Notes: generated by a model from the letters alone, not told the origin. DNA of 64,000 bases from Comamonadaceae bacterium (GCA_947455465.1 CANGNS010000012.1:1-64000), one strand, 5' to 3'; shown: positions 16,739 through 26,188, counted from the stretch's first letter. Translations and numbers: made by a program.

Positions 16739-18283
16739 ATGTCCGCGCCCAGACCACTTACTCCCGCCCTCTGGCTGGACCCCTTTCGCCCCCTGAGCGC
16801 GGCGGATGCGGAGCGTTTGGCCTGCGCCGGCGTCAAGCCGATTCCGGTCAGCACCCTGGACGAGCTGCAAGCCCAATTAACCGACACCCCTACGCCTTTG
16901 GCCATGCTGGTCTTGGGCTTGGGTAGCGACACCAGCCTGCTTGAAGACGCCCTCTTATTATTAAAAGGCGTGCAATCGACCTTGCCGGTCGTCTGCCGCC
17001 TGGAGCGCCGCCACCTGGAAGTGGCTGTAGCCGCCCTGCAGGCCGGCGCCTGCCACGCCCTGGTCGCTGACGACTGGAGCCCCAAAGCCTGGGACCTGGC
17101 CGCCAGCCGCGCCGCCGCCCACACCCCCAAATCTGCTGCCAGCGCGCAGCAGGCCGAGACCGCCGCCCCCATGGCGCCCATCCGCCACGCCCAACACAGC
17201 CGTGACGATGCCGCCGTGCGCAGCGTCGTTTATGTGGACCCGATCAGTCGCAATCTGCTGGCCCTGGCCCAGCGCGTGGCGCTGGCCCCCGTGGCCGTGC
17301 TCATCGAAGGGCCGACCGGCTCGGGTAAAGAGGTGCTCTCGCGCGTGCTGCATGAGTCCTCGCCCGCGTCCCACGGCCCGTTTATCGGCCTGAACTGCGC
17401 GGCCATGCCCGAGCACATGATTGAAGACATGCTCTTTGGCCATGAAAAAGGCGCTTTCACCGGCGCTGTCAAAGACCACCGCGGCCTGTTTGAGCAAGCC
17501 CAGGGCGGCACGCTCTTCCTGGACGAAATCGGCGAACTGCCCTTGACGCTGCAAGCCAAGCTGTTGCGCGTGCTGCAAGAGCGCACGCTGGTGCGCCTGG
17601 GCGGCGAGCGCAGCATTGCGCTGGATGTGCGCATCATCGCCGCGACCAACAAAAACCTGCGCGAATCGATTGCGCTGCGCGAATTCCGCGAAGACCTGTA
17701 CTTCCGCCTGAGCACCTTCAAGCTGCGCGTGCCCGCGCTGGCCGAGCGCCGTGGCGACATCCTGCCCCTGATCGCCCGCCTCCTGGGCCGCCATGTGCGC
17801 GGCACCCAGGGCTGGAGCGTCAGCCCGGCAGCACAGGCGCAATTGCTGGCCTACCCCTGGCCGGGCAATGTGCGCGAGCTCGAAAACGTGGTGCAGCGCG
17901 CCATGGTCTTGTGCCCGGACCACCACATTGACACACCCCATCTGATGTTTGACGACGCCGGTTGCGAAGCGCTGATGCAAAGCAATTTCCAAATGCCCGC
18001 CGCCCCAGCCGCCCCTGAAGCACCTGCCGTCGATTTGCAGTTGGCCCAGGGCGTGCCCGCCAACGCCGCCGAGCTGCTAGCCTTGCTGCACGAGGACGAT
18101 GGAGCCACCATGCCCCTGCAAGCGGCCGTCAAAAGCAATGAACACAGCCTGATCCGCGCTGCGCTGGAGTCCTCGCGCAGCCGCATCGAGGCCGCCGAGA
18201 AACTGGGCATCAGCCCGCGCACCCTGCGCTACAAACTGGCCCGCCTGCGCGACAACTCGCTCAGCCAACTGGCCAACGCCTAA
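16739..18283 (+). CDS. Sigma-54-dependent flagellar transcriptional activator (FleQ/FlrC type)
   Basis: A 514-residue bacterial enhancer-binding protein that would open sigma-54 promoters of flagellar genes. The AAA+ domain has Walker A GPTGSGKE (191-198), the sigma-54 contact loop GAFTGA (239-244), Walker B TLFLDEIGE (258-266) and the REDLYFRL arginine-finger region (317-324). The C-terminal Fis-type HTH contains AAEKLGISPRTLRYKL. The N-terminal 130 residues look receiver-like, but I see no clear phospho-acceptor Asp, as in FleQ-type activators. The gene has its own sigma-54 promoter, like class II regulators FleR/FlrC. It heads the fliE-fliJ block. Exact orthology (FleQ, FleR or FlrC) is not decidable here. 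Confidence 0.88.
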   Translation: MSAPRPLTPALWLDPFRPLSAADAERLACAGVKPIPVSTLDELQAQLTDTPTPLAMLVLGLGSDTSLLEDALLLLKGVQSTLPVVCRLERRHLEVAVAALQAGACHALVADDWSPKAWDLAASRAAAHTPKSAASAQQAETAAPMAPIRHAQHSRDDAAVRSVVYVDPISRNLLALAQRVALAPVAVLIEGPTGSGKEVLSRVLHESSPASHGPFIGLNCAAMPEHMIEDMLFGHEKGAFTGAVKDHRGLFEQAQGGTLFLDEIGELPLTLQAKLLRVLQERTLVRLGGERSIALDVRIIAATNKNLRESIALREFREDLYFRLSTFKLRVPALAERRGDILPLIARLLGRHVRGTQGWSVSPAAQAQLLAYPWPGNVRELENVVQRAMVLCPDHHIDTPHLMFDDAGCEALMQSNFQMPAAPAAPEAPAVDLQLAQGVPANAAELLALLHEDDGATMPLQAAVKSNEHSLIRAALESSRSRIEAAEKLGISPRTLRYKLARLRDNSLSQLANA

Positions 18284-18312
18284 GCACCGGAACCGCACCA
18301 GGAGCCACTCCC

Positions 18313-18636
18313 ATGATCGAAAAAGCCACTTCCGCCGCCAGCATCGCCTCGATGCTCAAGACGCTGCAATCGCATGCGTCGCAGGCCCAAGGCATCCAAG
18401 ACGATGGCGCAGCCAAGGCCGACTTCTCGGCCCTGATCCGCCAGGCCGTCGGAACTACCAATGCCGCCCAGGTGGATTCGCAAAACACCACCGCCGCCTT
18501 CGAGCGCGGCGAAGCCGTACCCCTGACGGACGTGGTCATGAAGATGCAAAAGGCATCGCTGTCCTTTGAAGCGACCTTGCAGGTGCGCAACAAAGTACTT
18601 AAAGCCTACGAAGACGTGATGAACATGCCTGTCTAA
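18313..18636 (+). CDS. fliE: Flagellar hook-basal body protein FliE
   Basis: A 107-residue rod/MS-ring junction protein. The C-terminal half (VPLTDVVMKMQKASLSFEAT, then RNKVLKAYEDVMNMPV) is the conserved FliE pattern. An AGGAG site precedes the ATG. It is the first gene of the fliEFGHIJ run and begins 29 bases after the activator gene. Confidence 0.95.
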   Translation: MIEKATSAASIASMLKTLQSHASQAQGIQDDGAAKADFSALIRQAVGTTNAAQVDSQNTTAAFERGEAVPLTDVVMKMQKASLSFEATLQVRNKVLKAYEDVMNMPV

Positions 18637-18686
18637 GGCCTGCACCGAACCGCTTGAACGATATCCCGCGCTGAAAGACACACCCT

Positions 18687-20585
18687 ATGGCAACCGCAAC
18701 CGCAAGCACCGCTCCCGGCACCTTTACCCCCGGCCCCGCAGGCGCCAGTGCCCTGGCAACCAGCATCAGCGCCAACCCGCGTGGCGCCATGGCGACCATG
18801 GGCTCGGGCGCAGGCGCTGCCGTGGCGTTTGCCGATGCCGGCACGATAGCCGACTACTCCGGCCCCTTTGGTCCGATCAAACAGGTTTTGGACCAACCCG
18901 CCGTTAAAAAGTCTTTGCCGATGATGGTCATCGCCGTGGCTTTGCTGGCCTTTGCCTTGGTCTACACCATGGTGAACCAACCCAGCTACCGCCCGGTGAT
19001 GTCCGGCATCACCGAGGCCGACCAGCAAGCCGTGTTTGAGGCGCTCAAAGCCGCCGATTTCAAACCGGTAATTGACGCCAGCAACGGCCAGGTGACTGTG
19101 CCCAACACCCGCTACCACGAGGCGCGCATTTACCTCGCCTCTAAAGGCCTGCCCAAAACCGCCTCGACCGGTCTGGACACGCTCAAAGACCAATCGGCGA
19201 TTACCACCAGCCAGTTCATGGAGCAGGTGCGCTACAACGCCGCCATCGAGCAAGAACTGGCGCGCAGCATCCAGCAAATTGATTCCGTGCAAAGCGCCCG
19301 CGTGCATTTGGCCACCACCAAACCCTCGGTATTTGTGCGTGACCGCACGCCGCCCAAGGCCTCGGTAGTGATCACACCCCACCAAGGCCGCAGCGTCAGC
19401 CCCACCCAGGTGCAGGCCATCGTGCATTTGGTCGCCTCCAGCGTGCCCATGCTGCTGCCCGAAAACGTGGCCATCGTGGACAACGTGGGCAAGCTCATGA
19501 CCGATGCCGCCTCCGACGCGGCCATGGGCCTGAACGCTACCCAATCCAAATACAAGCAGTCGCTCGAAGACCTGTACCGCCAGCGCGTGCTGGAGATTTT
19601 GGTGCCCATCGTGGGCGATGCCAATGTGCGCTCGCAGGTCAACCTGAACATCGACTTCAGCCAGACCGAGACCACCTCCGAGGATTTTGACCCTGCGGGC
19701 AAAGGCACCAAGACGCGCTCCGAGATCACCAGCGAGGACCGCAACAGCACCAAAGAGGCCGCCGGCATCCCCGGTACCTTGGCCAATACCGCCCCGCCTG
19801 CACCCACGACGACGTTGAACACGGCGGCAACACCCGCATCGGCCACCGACGAGCGCAGCACGATTGCTGCACGTGCCACCCGCAATTTTGAAATCGATCA
19901 CCAGGTGCGCCACACCAAGTCGGCCTCCGGCGGCATCCAGCGCGTCAGCGTGGCCGTGGTGATCAATGAGCGCGCGCCCACACCGCAGCCCAAAAACGAC
20001 AAAGGCGAAGACCAACCGCCCAAACCCAACCCCTACACGCCCGAAGAGCTGGAGCGCATCCAGCAGCTGGTGCGCGGCGTAGTCGGCTTTGACGAAGCAC
20101 GCAAAGACGTGGTCAGCGTGATCCCGGCCAAGTTTGAGCCCGATGTGCCGGTGGACCTGAGCATCCCGTGGCACAAAGACGAGGCCGTGATGACCAACCT
20201 GAAGTCAGCCTTGCTGGGCCTGATGTTTGTCGCCTTTATGATGGCTGTGGTACGCCCGGTCGTGGTCCACATGATGGAGCGCGACAAACAAGCCGCCCTG
20301 CAAGCGGCCGAAAATATCAAGTTGGCGCAGGAAGAAGCCCTGGCCTTGGAGCGCACCCAGTCCGAAGAAGCAGCCGCGGCAGGCGCAGAGGCACCGGAGC
20401 CGTCGGCCGCCGAGACGCTGGAAGAGATGAAGGCCAAGATGAAGGCCAAGAAGTCAGGCATCTCCGCAGAGATGATGGACACGGCCAACACCTACGACGA
20501 CAAGGTTGCCCTTATCCGTATGATTGTGGGCGACGACTCAGCCCGCGTGGCCAGCGTATTGAAGAACATGATCAAGCCCAGCTAA
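18687..20585 (+). CDS. fliF: Flagellar MS-ring protein FliF
   Basis: A 632-residue inner-membrane protein that forms the MS ring. Two membrane segments are visible: MMVIAVALLAFALVYTMV (about residues 76-93) and LLGLMFVAFMMAVV (about 508-522). Between them lie the ring-building YscJ/FliF domain (GLPKTASTGLDTLKDQ, ARVHLATTKPSVFVRD) and FliF_C. The cytoplasmic C terminus, which binds FliG, ends VASVLKNMIKPS. The N terminus before the first membrane segment is a long low-complexity Ala/Thr/Gly tail of about 60 residues. Length is slightly above the usual 550-600. Confidence 0.96.
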   Translation: MATATASTAPGTFTPGPAGASALATSISANPRGAMATMGSGAGAAVAFADAGTIADYSGPFGPIKQVLDQPAVKKSLPMMVIAVALLAFALVYTMVNQPSYRPVMSGITEADQQAVFEALKAADFKPVIDASNGQVTVPNTRYHEARIYLASKGLPKTASTGLDTLKDQSAITTSQFMEQVRYNAAIEQELARSIQQIDSVQSARVHLATTKPSVFVRDRTPPKASVVITPHQGRSVSPTQVQAIVHLVASSVPMLLPENVAIVDNVGKLMTDAASDAAMGLNATQSKYKQSLEDLYRQRVLEILVPIVGDANVRSQVNLNIDFSQTETTSEDFDPAGKGTKTRSEITSEDRNSTKEAAGIPGTLANTAPPAPTTTLNTAATPASATDERSTIAARATRNFEIDHQVRHTKSASGGIQRVSVAVVINERAPTPQPKNDKGEDQPPKPNPYTPEELERIQQLVRGVVGFDEARKDVVSVIPAKFEPDVPVDLSIPWHKDEAVMTNLKSALLGLMFVAFMMAVVRPVVVHMMERDKQAALQAAENIKLAQEEALALERTQSEEAAAAGAEAPEPSAAETLEEMKAKMKAKKSGISAEMMDTANTYDDKVALIRMIVGDDSARVASVLKNMIKPS

Positions 20586-20624
20586 GGGGCCCTGACGACC
20601 TCGATTTGCAACCAGAGAAACACC

Positions 20625-21680
20625 ATGGCAGACACCGACACCAAACCGACAGGCGCCGCAGGCTACAGCGACGCCCTGCGCCGGGAAATGTCCGAGCTGA
20701 CAGGCACCCAGCGTGCAGCCGTTCTCATGCTGCTTTTGGGCGAAGAACAAGCGGCCAACATCATTCGTTTCTTGAGCCCCAAGGAAGTCCAAGGCCTGGG
20801 CGCCGCCATGGTGCAAGTGGCCGAGCTCTCGCAAGAGGCTGTTAATGCCGTGTTGGATGAATTTTTGGCCGAAATTAAGCGCCAGACCAACCTCGGTTTG
20901 GGCACCTCGGACTATGTGGACAAAGTATTTCGCCGTGCTTTGGGCGACGACAAAGCCGCCTCGGTGCTGGGCCGTATCAACCCCGGCCATGGCAGCAAAG
21001 GCCTGGAAATCCTGACCTGGATGGACGCGCGCTCGATTGCCGACATGATCCAAGCCGAGCATCCGCAGGTGGTGGCCATTATTCTGTCGGTGCTGGAAAA
21101 CGCCGTGGCCGCCGAGGTGCTGAACTTTTTACCGCCCGACTCGCGCGCCGAAATCATGCAGCGCGTGGCCAGCCTGGAGCAGGTGCAGCCTTCGGCCATG
21201 GAAGAGCTCGAAGCCATCATGAAAAAGCAGTTCTCCACGAACTCCAGCTCCAAGTCCTCCAGCCTGGGCGGCATCAAACAAGCGGCCAATATTTTGAACC
21301 TGACCAAGACCGCGCTGGAAGCCTCGGTCATGGGCGGCCTGCGCGACCTGGACCCGGACCTGATGCAAAAGATTCAGGACAATATGTTCACCTTCGAGAA
21401 CCTGGTGGGTGTGGACAACAAGGGCATCAGCAAAATCATGAGCAACGTCGAGCCCGACCTGCTGATGAAAGCGCTCAAAGGTGCCAGCGAAGGTGTCAAA
21501 GAGAAATTCCTGGGCAGCATGTCCGAGCGCGCACGCGGTATGTTCCGCGATGATATGGAGGCACTGCCCCCGATGCGCCTGTCCGACGTCGAAGAAGCAC
21601 AAAAACTGGTCATGCGCTCTGCCCGCAAGCTCGCCGATGCCGGCGACCTGGTGCTAGGCGGCGGGGCCGACTATGTCTAA
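20625..21680 (+). CDS. fliG: Flagellar motor switch protein FliG
   Basis: A 351-residue C-ring protein that carries torque from the stator and sets rotation direction. The FliG_N region contains TGTQRAAVLMLLLGEEQAA. The EHPQ motif of the middle domain is near residue 143 (IQAEHPQVVAIILS). The C-terminal domain includes the stator-facing charged helix (RDLDPDLMQKIQDNMFTFEN). The 3' end overlaps fliH by eight bases, indicating coupled translation. Confidence 0.96.
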   Translation: MADTDTKPTGAAGYSDALRREMSELTGTQRAAVLMLLLGEEQAANIIRFLSPKEVQGLGAAMVQVAELSQEAVNAVLDEFLAEIKRQTNLGLGTSDYVDKVFRRALGDDKAASVLGRINPGHGSKGLEILTWMDARSIADMIQAEHPQVVAIILSVLENAVAAEVLNFLPPDSRAEIMQRVASLEQVQPSAMEELEAIMKKQFSTNSSSKSSSLGGIKQAANILNLTKTALEASVMGGLRDLDPDLMQKIQDNMFTFENLVGVDNKGISKIMSNVEPDLLMKALKGASEGVKEKFLGSMSERARGMFRDDMEALPPMRLSDVEEAQKLVMRSARKLADAGDLVLGGGADYV

Positions 21681-22674
21681 CAGCGCCGAGGCGGCCGCAC
21701 GCACCGTCGAGGTCCGTCCGGCCCGCGTATGGCAGCCTACCGATTTGCTGCACCCGATTGCGCCCGAGGGCGGCTTTTTGGCTTCGCCCTGGCGCAAGGC
21801 CAACAGCAATGACTTTGATCCCCATGGTTTGGCGACTCCGGTCATCGACCTCAAAGCCCTGCCCGCACCCAGCGAGGACGCGCCCCAGGCAGATGCCGCG
21901 TCCGACACCGCCGACGCCCTGTCCGAGGCTGCTGCAGACGAGGCCCCCGCCCCGCCAGAGCACCCCATCGACGCGCAAGCCTTGGAAGACGCCCGCGCCC
22001 AAGGCCATGCCCAGGGCGTCGCCGAAACCCGCGAGGCCATGCAAGCCGAAATGGCCCAGGCTTTGCAAGAGGCGCTGGGCGAAGACGGCGCCTTGCTGGA
22101 CAAGCTGCGCAGCGCCTTGGATGACTTGCAGCAAAGCCCCAACACCTTTTTTGAGCCCCTCAAACGCCTGTCGCTGCACCTGGCCGAGCAACTGGTGCTC
22201 GCCGAGTTGCAGATTGACGGCAGCGCCATTGAGCGTCTGGTGCAGCGCTGCGTGGACGAGCTGGCCCAGCACGACGAATCCATGGTGCTTATTGAGCTGC
22301 ATCCGGACGATGTGGCGCGTTTGCAAAGCATGCGCGAGCGCACCGGCCTCAATGAAGGATCGGCCCTGCGCGTGCAGGCCAACGACAGCCTGGCGCCTGG
22401 CAGCGTGCGCGCCAGCGCCAATGACGCCGTGGTCGAAGACCTGATCGGCGATCGCCTGAGCGCTTTGGCACGCGGCCTGCACATTGATGAAAAGCGCTTT
22501 GCCGCCCAAAGCGCCTTCAGCCCCAACCGCCTGGCCACCGACCGCCTGCCCAGCAGCGGCGTAGAAGACGTGCGCCCCCGCATGAGCGCCAGCGAGGCTG
22601 CTTCTGAAGGTGCGGGCTACGACACCGTGGCCGCCATCGACGCCATCGTCCAAGGCGGAGCAGACGATGTTTGA
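21673..22674 (+). CDS. fliH: Flagellar export ATPase regulator FliH
   Basis: A 333-residue stator-stalk protein that anchors and restrains the FliI ATPase. The C-terminal two thirds carry the FliH/HrpE pattern (FFEPLKRLSLHLAEQLVLAE, then VLIELHPDDVARLQ). Residues about 30-100 are Pro/Ala/Asp-rich and poorly conserved. At 333 residues it is longer than the common 220-260. It overlaps both fliG and fliI by eight bases. Confidence 0.9.
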   Translation: MSNSAEAAARTVEVRPARVWQPTDLLHPIAPEGGFLASPWRKANSNDFDPHGLATPVIDLKALPAPSEDAPQADAASDTADALSEAAADEAPAPPEHPIDAQALEDARAQGHAQGVAETREAMQAEMAQALQEALGEDGALLDKLRSALDDLQQSPNTFFEPLKRLSLHLAEQLVLAELQIDGSAIERLVQRCVDELAQHDESMVLIELHPDDVARLQSMRERTGLNEGSALRVQANDSLAPGSVRASANDAVVEDLIGDRLSALARGLHIDEKRFAAQSAFSPNRLATDRLPSSGVEDVRPRMSASEAASEGAGYDTVAAIDAIVQGGADDV

Positions 22675-23989
22675 CTTTGGCGCCGCCGTCGATCAAAGCC
22701 TGCCCCAGTTGCACAGCAAAACCCCCGGGCGCAGCGGCACGCTGGTGCGCCTGGTCGGCCTGCGTCTGGAAGCGCGCGGCATCATGGCGCCTATTGGCGC
22801 GTGCTGCGAGGTGGTGGGCCAAAACGGCCAGCGCATCGAGGCCGAAGTCGTCGGCTTTGCCGACAAAACCATTTATTTGATGCCGTTTTCTGAGCCCACG
22901 GGCATTGGTCCGGGCGCCGTGGTGCGCGTGCTCAGTGACAGCGGCCACGCCCTGTTGGGCGACGCCCTGCTCGGGCGCGTCATCGACGCCCAAGGCGAAC
23001 CCCTGGACGGCAAACCCAAACCCGAGTGCACCACCAAGCTGGGCTTGCTGGGCCTGCCCATCAACCCGATGGAGCGTGGCGCCATCGACCGGGTGCTGGA
23101 CGTGGGCGTCAAAGCCATCAACGGCCTGCTCACCCTGGGGCGCGGCCAACGCGTCGGCCTGGTGGCGGGATCGGGCGTAGGCAAAAGCGTGTTGCTAGGC
23201 ATGCTGACGCGCTTTACCAAAGCCGACGTGGTCGTGATTGGCCTGATCGGCGAGCGCGGCCGCGAGGTGCAAGAATTTATCAACGAAACCCTGGGGCCCG
23301 ATGGCCTGGCCAAAGCCGTGGTCATTGCCGCGCCGGCCAACGTCTCGCCGGTGCTGCGCCTCAAGGGCGCGCACCTGACCCATGTGGTGGCCGAATACTT
23401 TCGTGACCAGGGCAAAGACGTGCTCATGCTGGTCGACAGCCTGACCCGCGTGGCCCACGCGCAGCGCGAAATCGGCCTGGCCATTGGCGAGCCGCCCACC
23501 TCCAAGGGCTATCCGCCCTCGGTGTTCGCGCTCTTGCCCAACCTCATTGAGCGCGCCGGCGTCGGACGCCATGGGCACGGCTCGATTACCGCCATTTACA
23601 CCGTGCTGGCCGAAGGCGACGACGGCAACGACCCCATCGTGGACATCGCCCGCGCCTCGCTGGACGGACAAGTCATGCTCTCGCGCAAACTGGCCGACGC
23701 AGCGCACTACCCCGCCATCGACCTGACCGGCTCTATTTCGCGGGTGATGCAAAACCTGCTCGCCCCCAACGACCTCAAGCTGGCCAACCGCTTTCGGCGC
23801 CTGTGGTCGCTCTACCAACAAAACGTGGACCTTATCCAGGTCGGCGCCTACCAGCCCGGCACCAACGCCGAGATCGACCAGGCCATTGCCGCGCGTCCGG
23901 CCATGGAAAACTTTTTGCGCCAAGAGATGTACCAGGGCGTGGACGAGACCCAGACACGCACCGATGTGCGCGTGCTGATGGAGCTGTGA
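22667..23989 (+). CDS. fliI: Flagellum-specific export ATPase FliI
   Basis: A 440-residue F1-beta-like hexameric ATPase of the flagellar type III export system. The P-loop AGSGVGKSVLLG is near residue 168, followed by GLIGERGREVQEFI, the Walker B region VLMLVDSLTRVAHAQREI and GEPPTSKGYPPSVF. I chose the ATG at 22667 (MFDFGAAVDQSL), which overlaps fliH by eight bases; an in-frame ATG at 22610 would lie deep inside fliH and adds residues that are not FliI-like. Length then matches the family. Confidence 0.95.
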   Translation: MFDFGAAVDQSLPQLHSKTPGRSGTLVRLVGLRLEARGIMAPIGACCEVVGQNGQRIEAEVVGFADKTIYLMPFSEPTGIGPGAVVRVLSDSGHALLGDALLGRVIDAQGEPLDGKPKPECTTKLGLLGLPINPMERGAIDRVLDVGVKAINGLLTLGRGQRVGLVAGSGVGKSVLLGMLTRFTKADVVVIGLIGERGREVQEFINETLGPDGLAKAVVIAAPANVSPVLRLKGAHLTHVVAEYFRDQGKDVLMLVDSLTRVAHAQREIGLAIGEPPTSKGYPPSVFALLPNLIERAGVGRHGHGSITAIYTVLAEGDDGNDPIVDIARASLDGQVMLSRKLADAAHYPAIDLTGSISRVMQNLLAPNDLKLANRFRRLWSLYQQNVDLIQVGAYQPGTNAEIDQAIAARPAMENFLRQEMYQGVDETQTRTDVRVLMEL

Positions 23990-24026
23990 TGCCCGCCCTG
24001 CCTGCCCACTGCCCAAGGCCGCTGCC

Positions 24027-24470
24027 ATGAAAGTGCGCGCTTGCTGGTCTGCCCTGGAAAACAAGGCCGAACGCCGCATTAACCAGCTGCGCGAGGACAG
24101 CGCACGCGCCGAGCAGCTGCGCCAGTCTTTGTTAGGCAGCCAAGCCAAGCTGGAGCAGATGTACGAGGAATACCGCAGCAAAGCGGCGGCCGCCGACCAG
24201 TCCCATGGCATGAGCGACGCCATGAACCAGCGCCAGTTCATGTCGCAGCTGCTCACCTTGCGCGAGCGCGTGCGCCAAGACATCGAGCGCTCCAACACCC
24301 ATTTGGCCACCTTGGCCCACCACATGCAGCTGGCCGAAGTGGAGCGTCTGAAAATGCAAACACTGCACGAAAACGACCGCGCCACGGTGCAAAAATTCGT
24401 GGAAAAGCGTGAACAAACCCGCATGGATGAACTGGGCGTGCAGCTGTTCGTGCGTGCCCAGACCCCATGA
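24027..24470 (+). CDS. fliJ: Flagellar export protein FliJ
   Basis: A 147-residue, almost entirely helical, charged protein. FliJ is the gamma-like stalk of the export ATPase complex and a chaperone escort. The sequence shows heptad-like patterning (LRERVRQDIERSNTHLATLA) and a basic C-terminal helix. Identity is supported mainly by size, composition and place directly behind fliI. The ATG follows a 37-base gap; the stop overlaps the next start (ATGA). Confidence 0.82.
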   Translation: MKVRACWSALENKAERRINQLREDSARAEQLRQSLLGSQAKLEQMYEEYRSKAAAADQSHGMSDAMNQRQFMSQLLTLRERVRQDIERSNTHLATLAHHMQLAEVERLKMQTLHENDRATVQKFVEKREQTRMDELGVQLFVRAQTP

Positions 24471-25237
24471 ATCCGTCTGGCGGCATTCTGTGGCACTGGC
24501 ATGCGTGGCGCCACCGCCCGCTGTGGAAGCACAGTTGCCAAGACATCGCGCAGTGGCTGGCCCAGGCGCCCACCGGCCATCGCGAGCTGCTACTCATAGG
24601 CGCTAGCGCCGGCTGGATGATGGACAGCGCCTGGCTGCAACGATTTACCCATATTGACACCTACGACCTGGACCGCCTGGCCGGGCCCTTGTTCCGGCGC
24701 AACCACGGCGCAGCCCTGCGCGCCAGCGGCACCGTGCTGCGCTGCCACCGCGCCGATGCCTTCAGTGACCTAGGCAGCGTGCTGCGCGAGCACCCCAAAG
24801 CCTTGGTTTTGCTGGACAACGTGCTGGGCCAGCTGCGCTTTCATTACCCGGATGTGGACGAGGCCAGCCACCGCGTGGCCACCGTGGCCCGCAAACTACA
24901 AGGCCGCCATTGGGGCAGCGTGCACGACGCCTACTCCGGCCCGGTGCGCACACCCTGCTCGGCGCGGCCGCGCATTGCCATGGCGCGCCAGCAAAAGCAG
25001 GCGCACGGGACAGCACACCCATCGGATGCACCCCAGCGGGCCGCGTTTGCCAAGTTTGGCAGCCAACTGGACGCCGACGGCGCCTGGCTGGACCACCTCA
25101 CTGACGATGTCTTCGCCCCCGGCACCTGGGTCAGCCATATTGCCTGGCCTTACAGCGATGACTATTGCCACTGGCTGCAGGCCGCCTGGGTGGCGCCGGC
25201 GGGCGCGCCCGCCACTTTGAAGGAATCCCTGCCATGA
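24467..25237 (+). CDS. Unrecognised protein coupled to fliJ
   Basis: A 256-residue protein of unknown function. Near residue 42 it has LLLIGASAGWMMD and then HIDTYDLD, a glycine-containing loop followed by an acidic strand end, which could be a SAM- or nucleotide-binding Rossmann start. LVLLDNVLGQLRFHYPD resembles the motif IV region of a methyltransferase. No close family came to mind. It overlaps fliJ by four bases and the next lipoprotein gene by four bases, so it is certainly expressed with them. A flagellum-related role is possible from position only. Confidence 0.6.
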   Translation: MNPSGGILWHWHAWRHRPLWKHSCQDIAQWLAQAPTGHRELLLIGASAGWMMDSAWLQRFTHIDTYDLDRLAGPLFRRNHGAALRASGTVLRCHRADAFSDLGSVLREHPKALVLLDNVLGQLRFHYPDVDEASHRVATVARKLQGRHWGSVHDAYSGPVRTPCSARPRIAMARQQKQAHGTAHPSDAPQRAAFAKFGSQLDADGAWLDHLTDDVFAPGTWVSHIAWPYSDDYCHWLQAAWVAPAGAPATLKESLP

Positions 25238-26112
25238 CGCTGCGCTCTGTATCTGCGGGTCAACGGCTGGCGTCTATGTTCGCTATGGCGCTCTCCCTGG
25301 GGCTCATCGCCTGCGGCGGGCAAGTCGCATCGACGAGCAATGCCGCGGGCGGCACCACAACAGCGCCGGTAATTCCCTTGACCGACGTCACCGGGCTGTA
25401 CAGCGGCAGTGTCAGCGGCACCGGCGCCGAGTTCCTGAGCCTGATCACGCCCAATGGCAACCAGGTCAACTGGTACGGCTGGTATTTTTTGCGCGGAGAC
25501 GGTTTAGCGCCCTATTTGTATTCCGGCAGCCTGGTGCTGAGCACGGCGGGCGCTGCCCAGTCGGCGGCCAATGCGCTTTGGGTGTCCGAGGCCGGCGTGC
25601 GCCACACGGCCAGCGCCAGCCTGACGCAGGGATCGTCCAGCGGCTTTAAGGCCGAGGTCACCGTCAACCGCGCGGACGCCCCGAGCACGCCTTTTACGCT
25701 TAGCGCCAGCGCCTTGCCGGCCAGCGCGTACAGCGCCAAGGCCACTGCCAGCACCAGTGTTTTGGCCGGAAGCTGGACGGGCGTGCTCTCCAGCGGGCTG
25801 TCCACTTACCAAAGTATTTTGCAGTTCGATGCCAGCGGCAAACTGATCCGAAATTCAGCCCAATGGGAGTGCGCCTTGGACAGCGTGGGCTCCGCCCTGC
25901 AGCTCAATGCGGCCAGCGGGGGCAATTTTTTTACCGCCAGCGTCACGATTCCGGCGCGATCGGGCTGTGTCTGGGCGCCCCTGTCCAGCCCCACCAGCTT
26001 GGGCGGCGCAGCCGTGGTGCAGCGCCTGACCAGTGGAGAAGACCAATTAGATATGATACTGATCGACGCATCGGGAGACGGAATCTCTTATCGCGGAAGG
26101 CAACGCAAGTAG
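25234..26112 (+). CDS. Putative lipoprotein of unknown function
   Basis: A 292-residue protein with a lipoprotein signal peptide: MTLRSVSAGQRL, a hydrophobic stretch, then lipobox LIAC with the lipidated Cys at residue 27. The ATG at 25234 overlaps the previous stop (ATGA) and gives this signal directly. After a Ser/Ala/Thr-rich linker the protein has two related beta-rich halves (VTGLYSGSVSGTGAEF and LAGSWTGVLSSGLSTY), suggesting an internal duplication. It would sit in the outer or inner membrane facing the periplasm. No family recognised. Confidence 0.65.
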   Translation: MTLRSVSAGQRLASMFAMALSLGLIACGGQVASTSNAAGGTTTAPVIPLTDVTGLYSGSVSGTGAEFLSLITPNGNQVNWYGWYFLRGDGLAPYLYSGSLVLSTAGAAQSAANALWVSEAGVRHTASASLTQGSSSGFKAEVTVNRADAPSTPFTLSASALPASAYSAKATASTSVLAGSWTGVLSSGLSTYQSILQFDASGKLIRNSAQWECALDSVGSALQLNAASGGNFFTASVTIPARSGCVWAPLSSPTSLGGAAVVQRLTSGEDQLDMILIDASGDGISYRGRQRK

Positions 26113-26170
26113 CCCCCGCGATTCAAGGAACTGCCTTTGATGCCGATCTCACCGCTGATGGCCCCTTGGA

Positions 26171-26188
26171 TACCGCTCTATGGCGGTA
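26171..26188. repeat. Dyad in the gap before the carbonic anhydrase gene
   Basis: TACCGC-TCTATG-GCGGTA is a perfect six-base inverted repeat about 65 bases before the start codon. It could be an operator or a short hairpin. No further evidence. Confidence 0.3.

Noticed and set aside
18633..20174. A 513-codon open frame on the minus strand across fliF
   Set aside because: It is His/Gly/Arg-rich without any domain and lies wholly opposite a well-supported gene; such frames are a by-product of GC-rich codon use.
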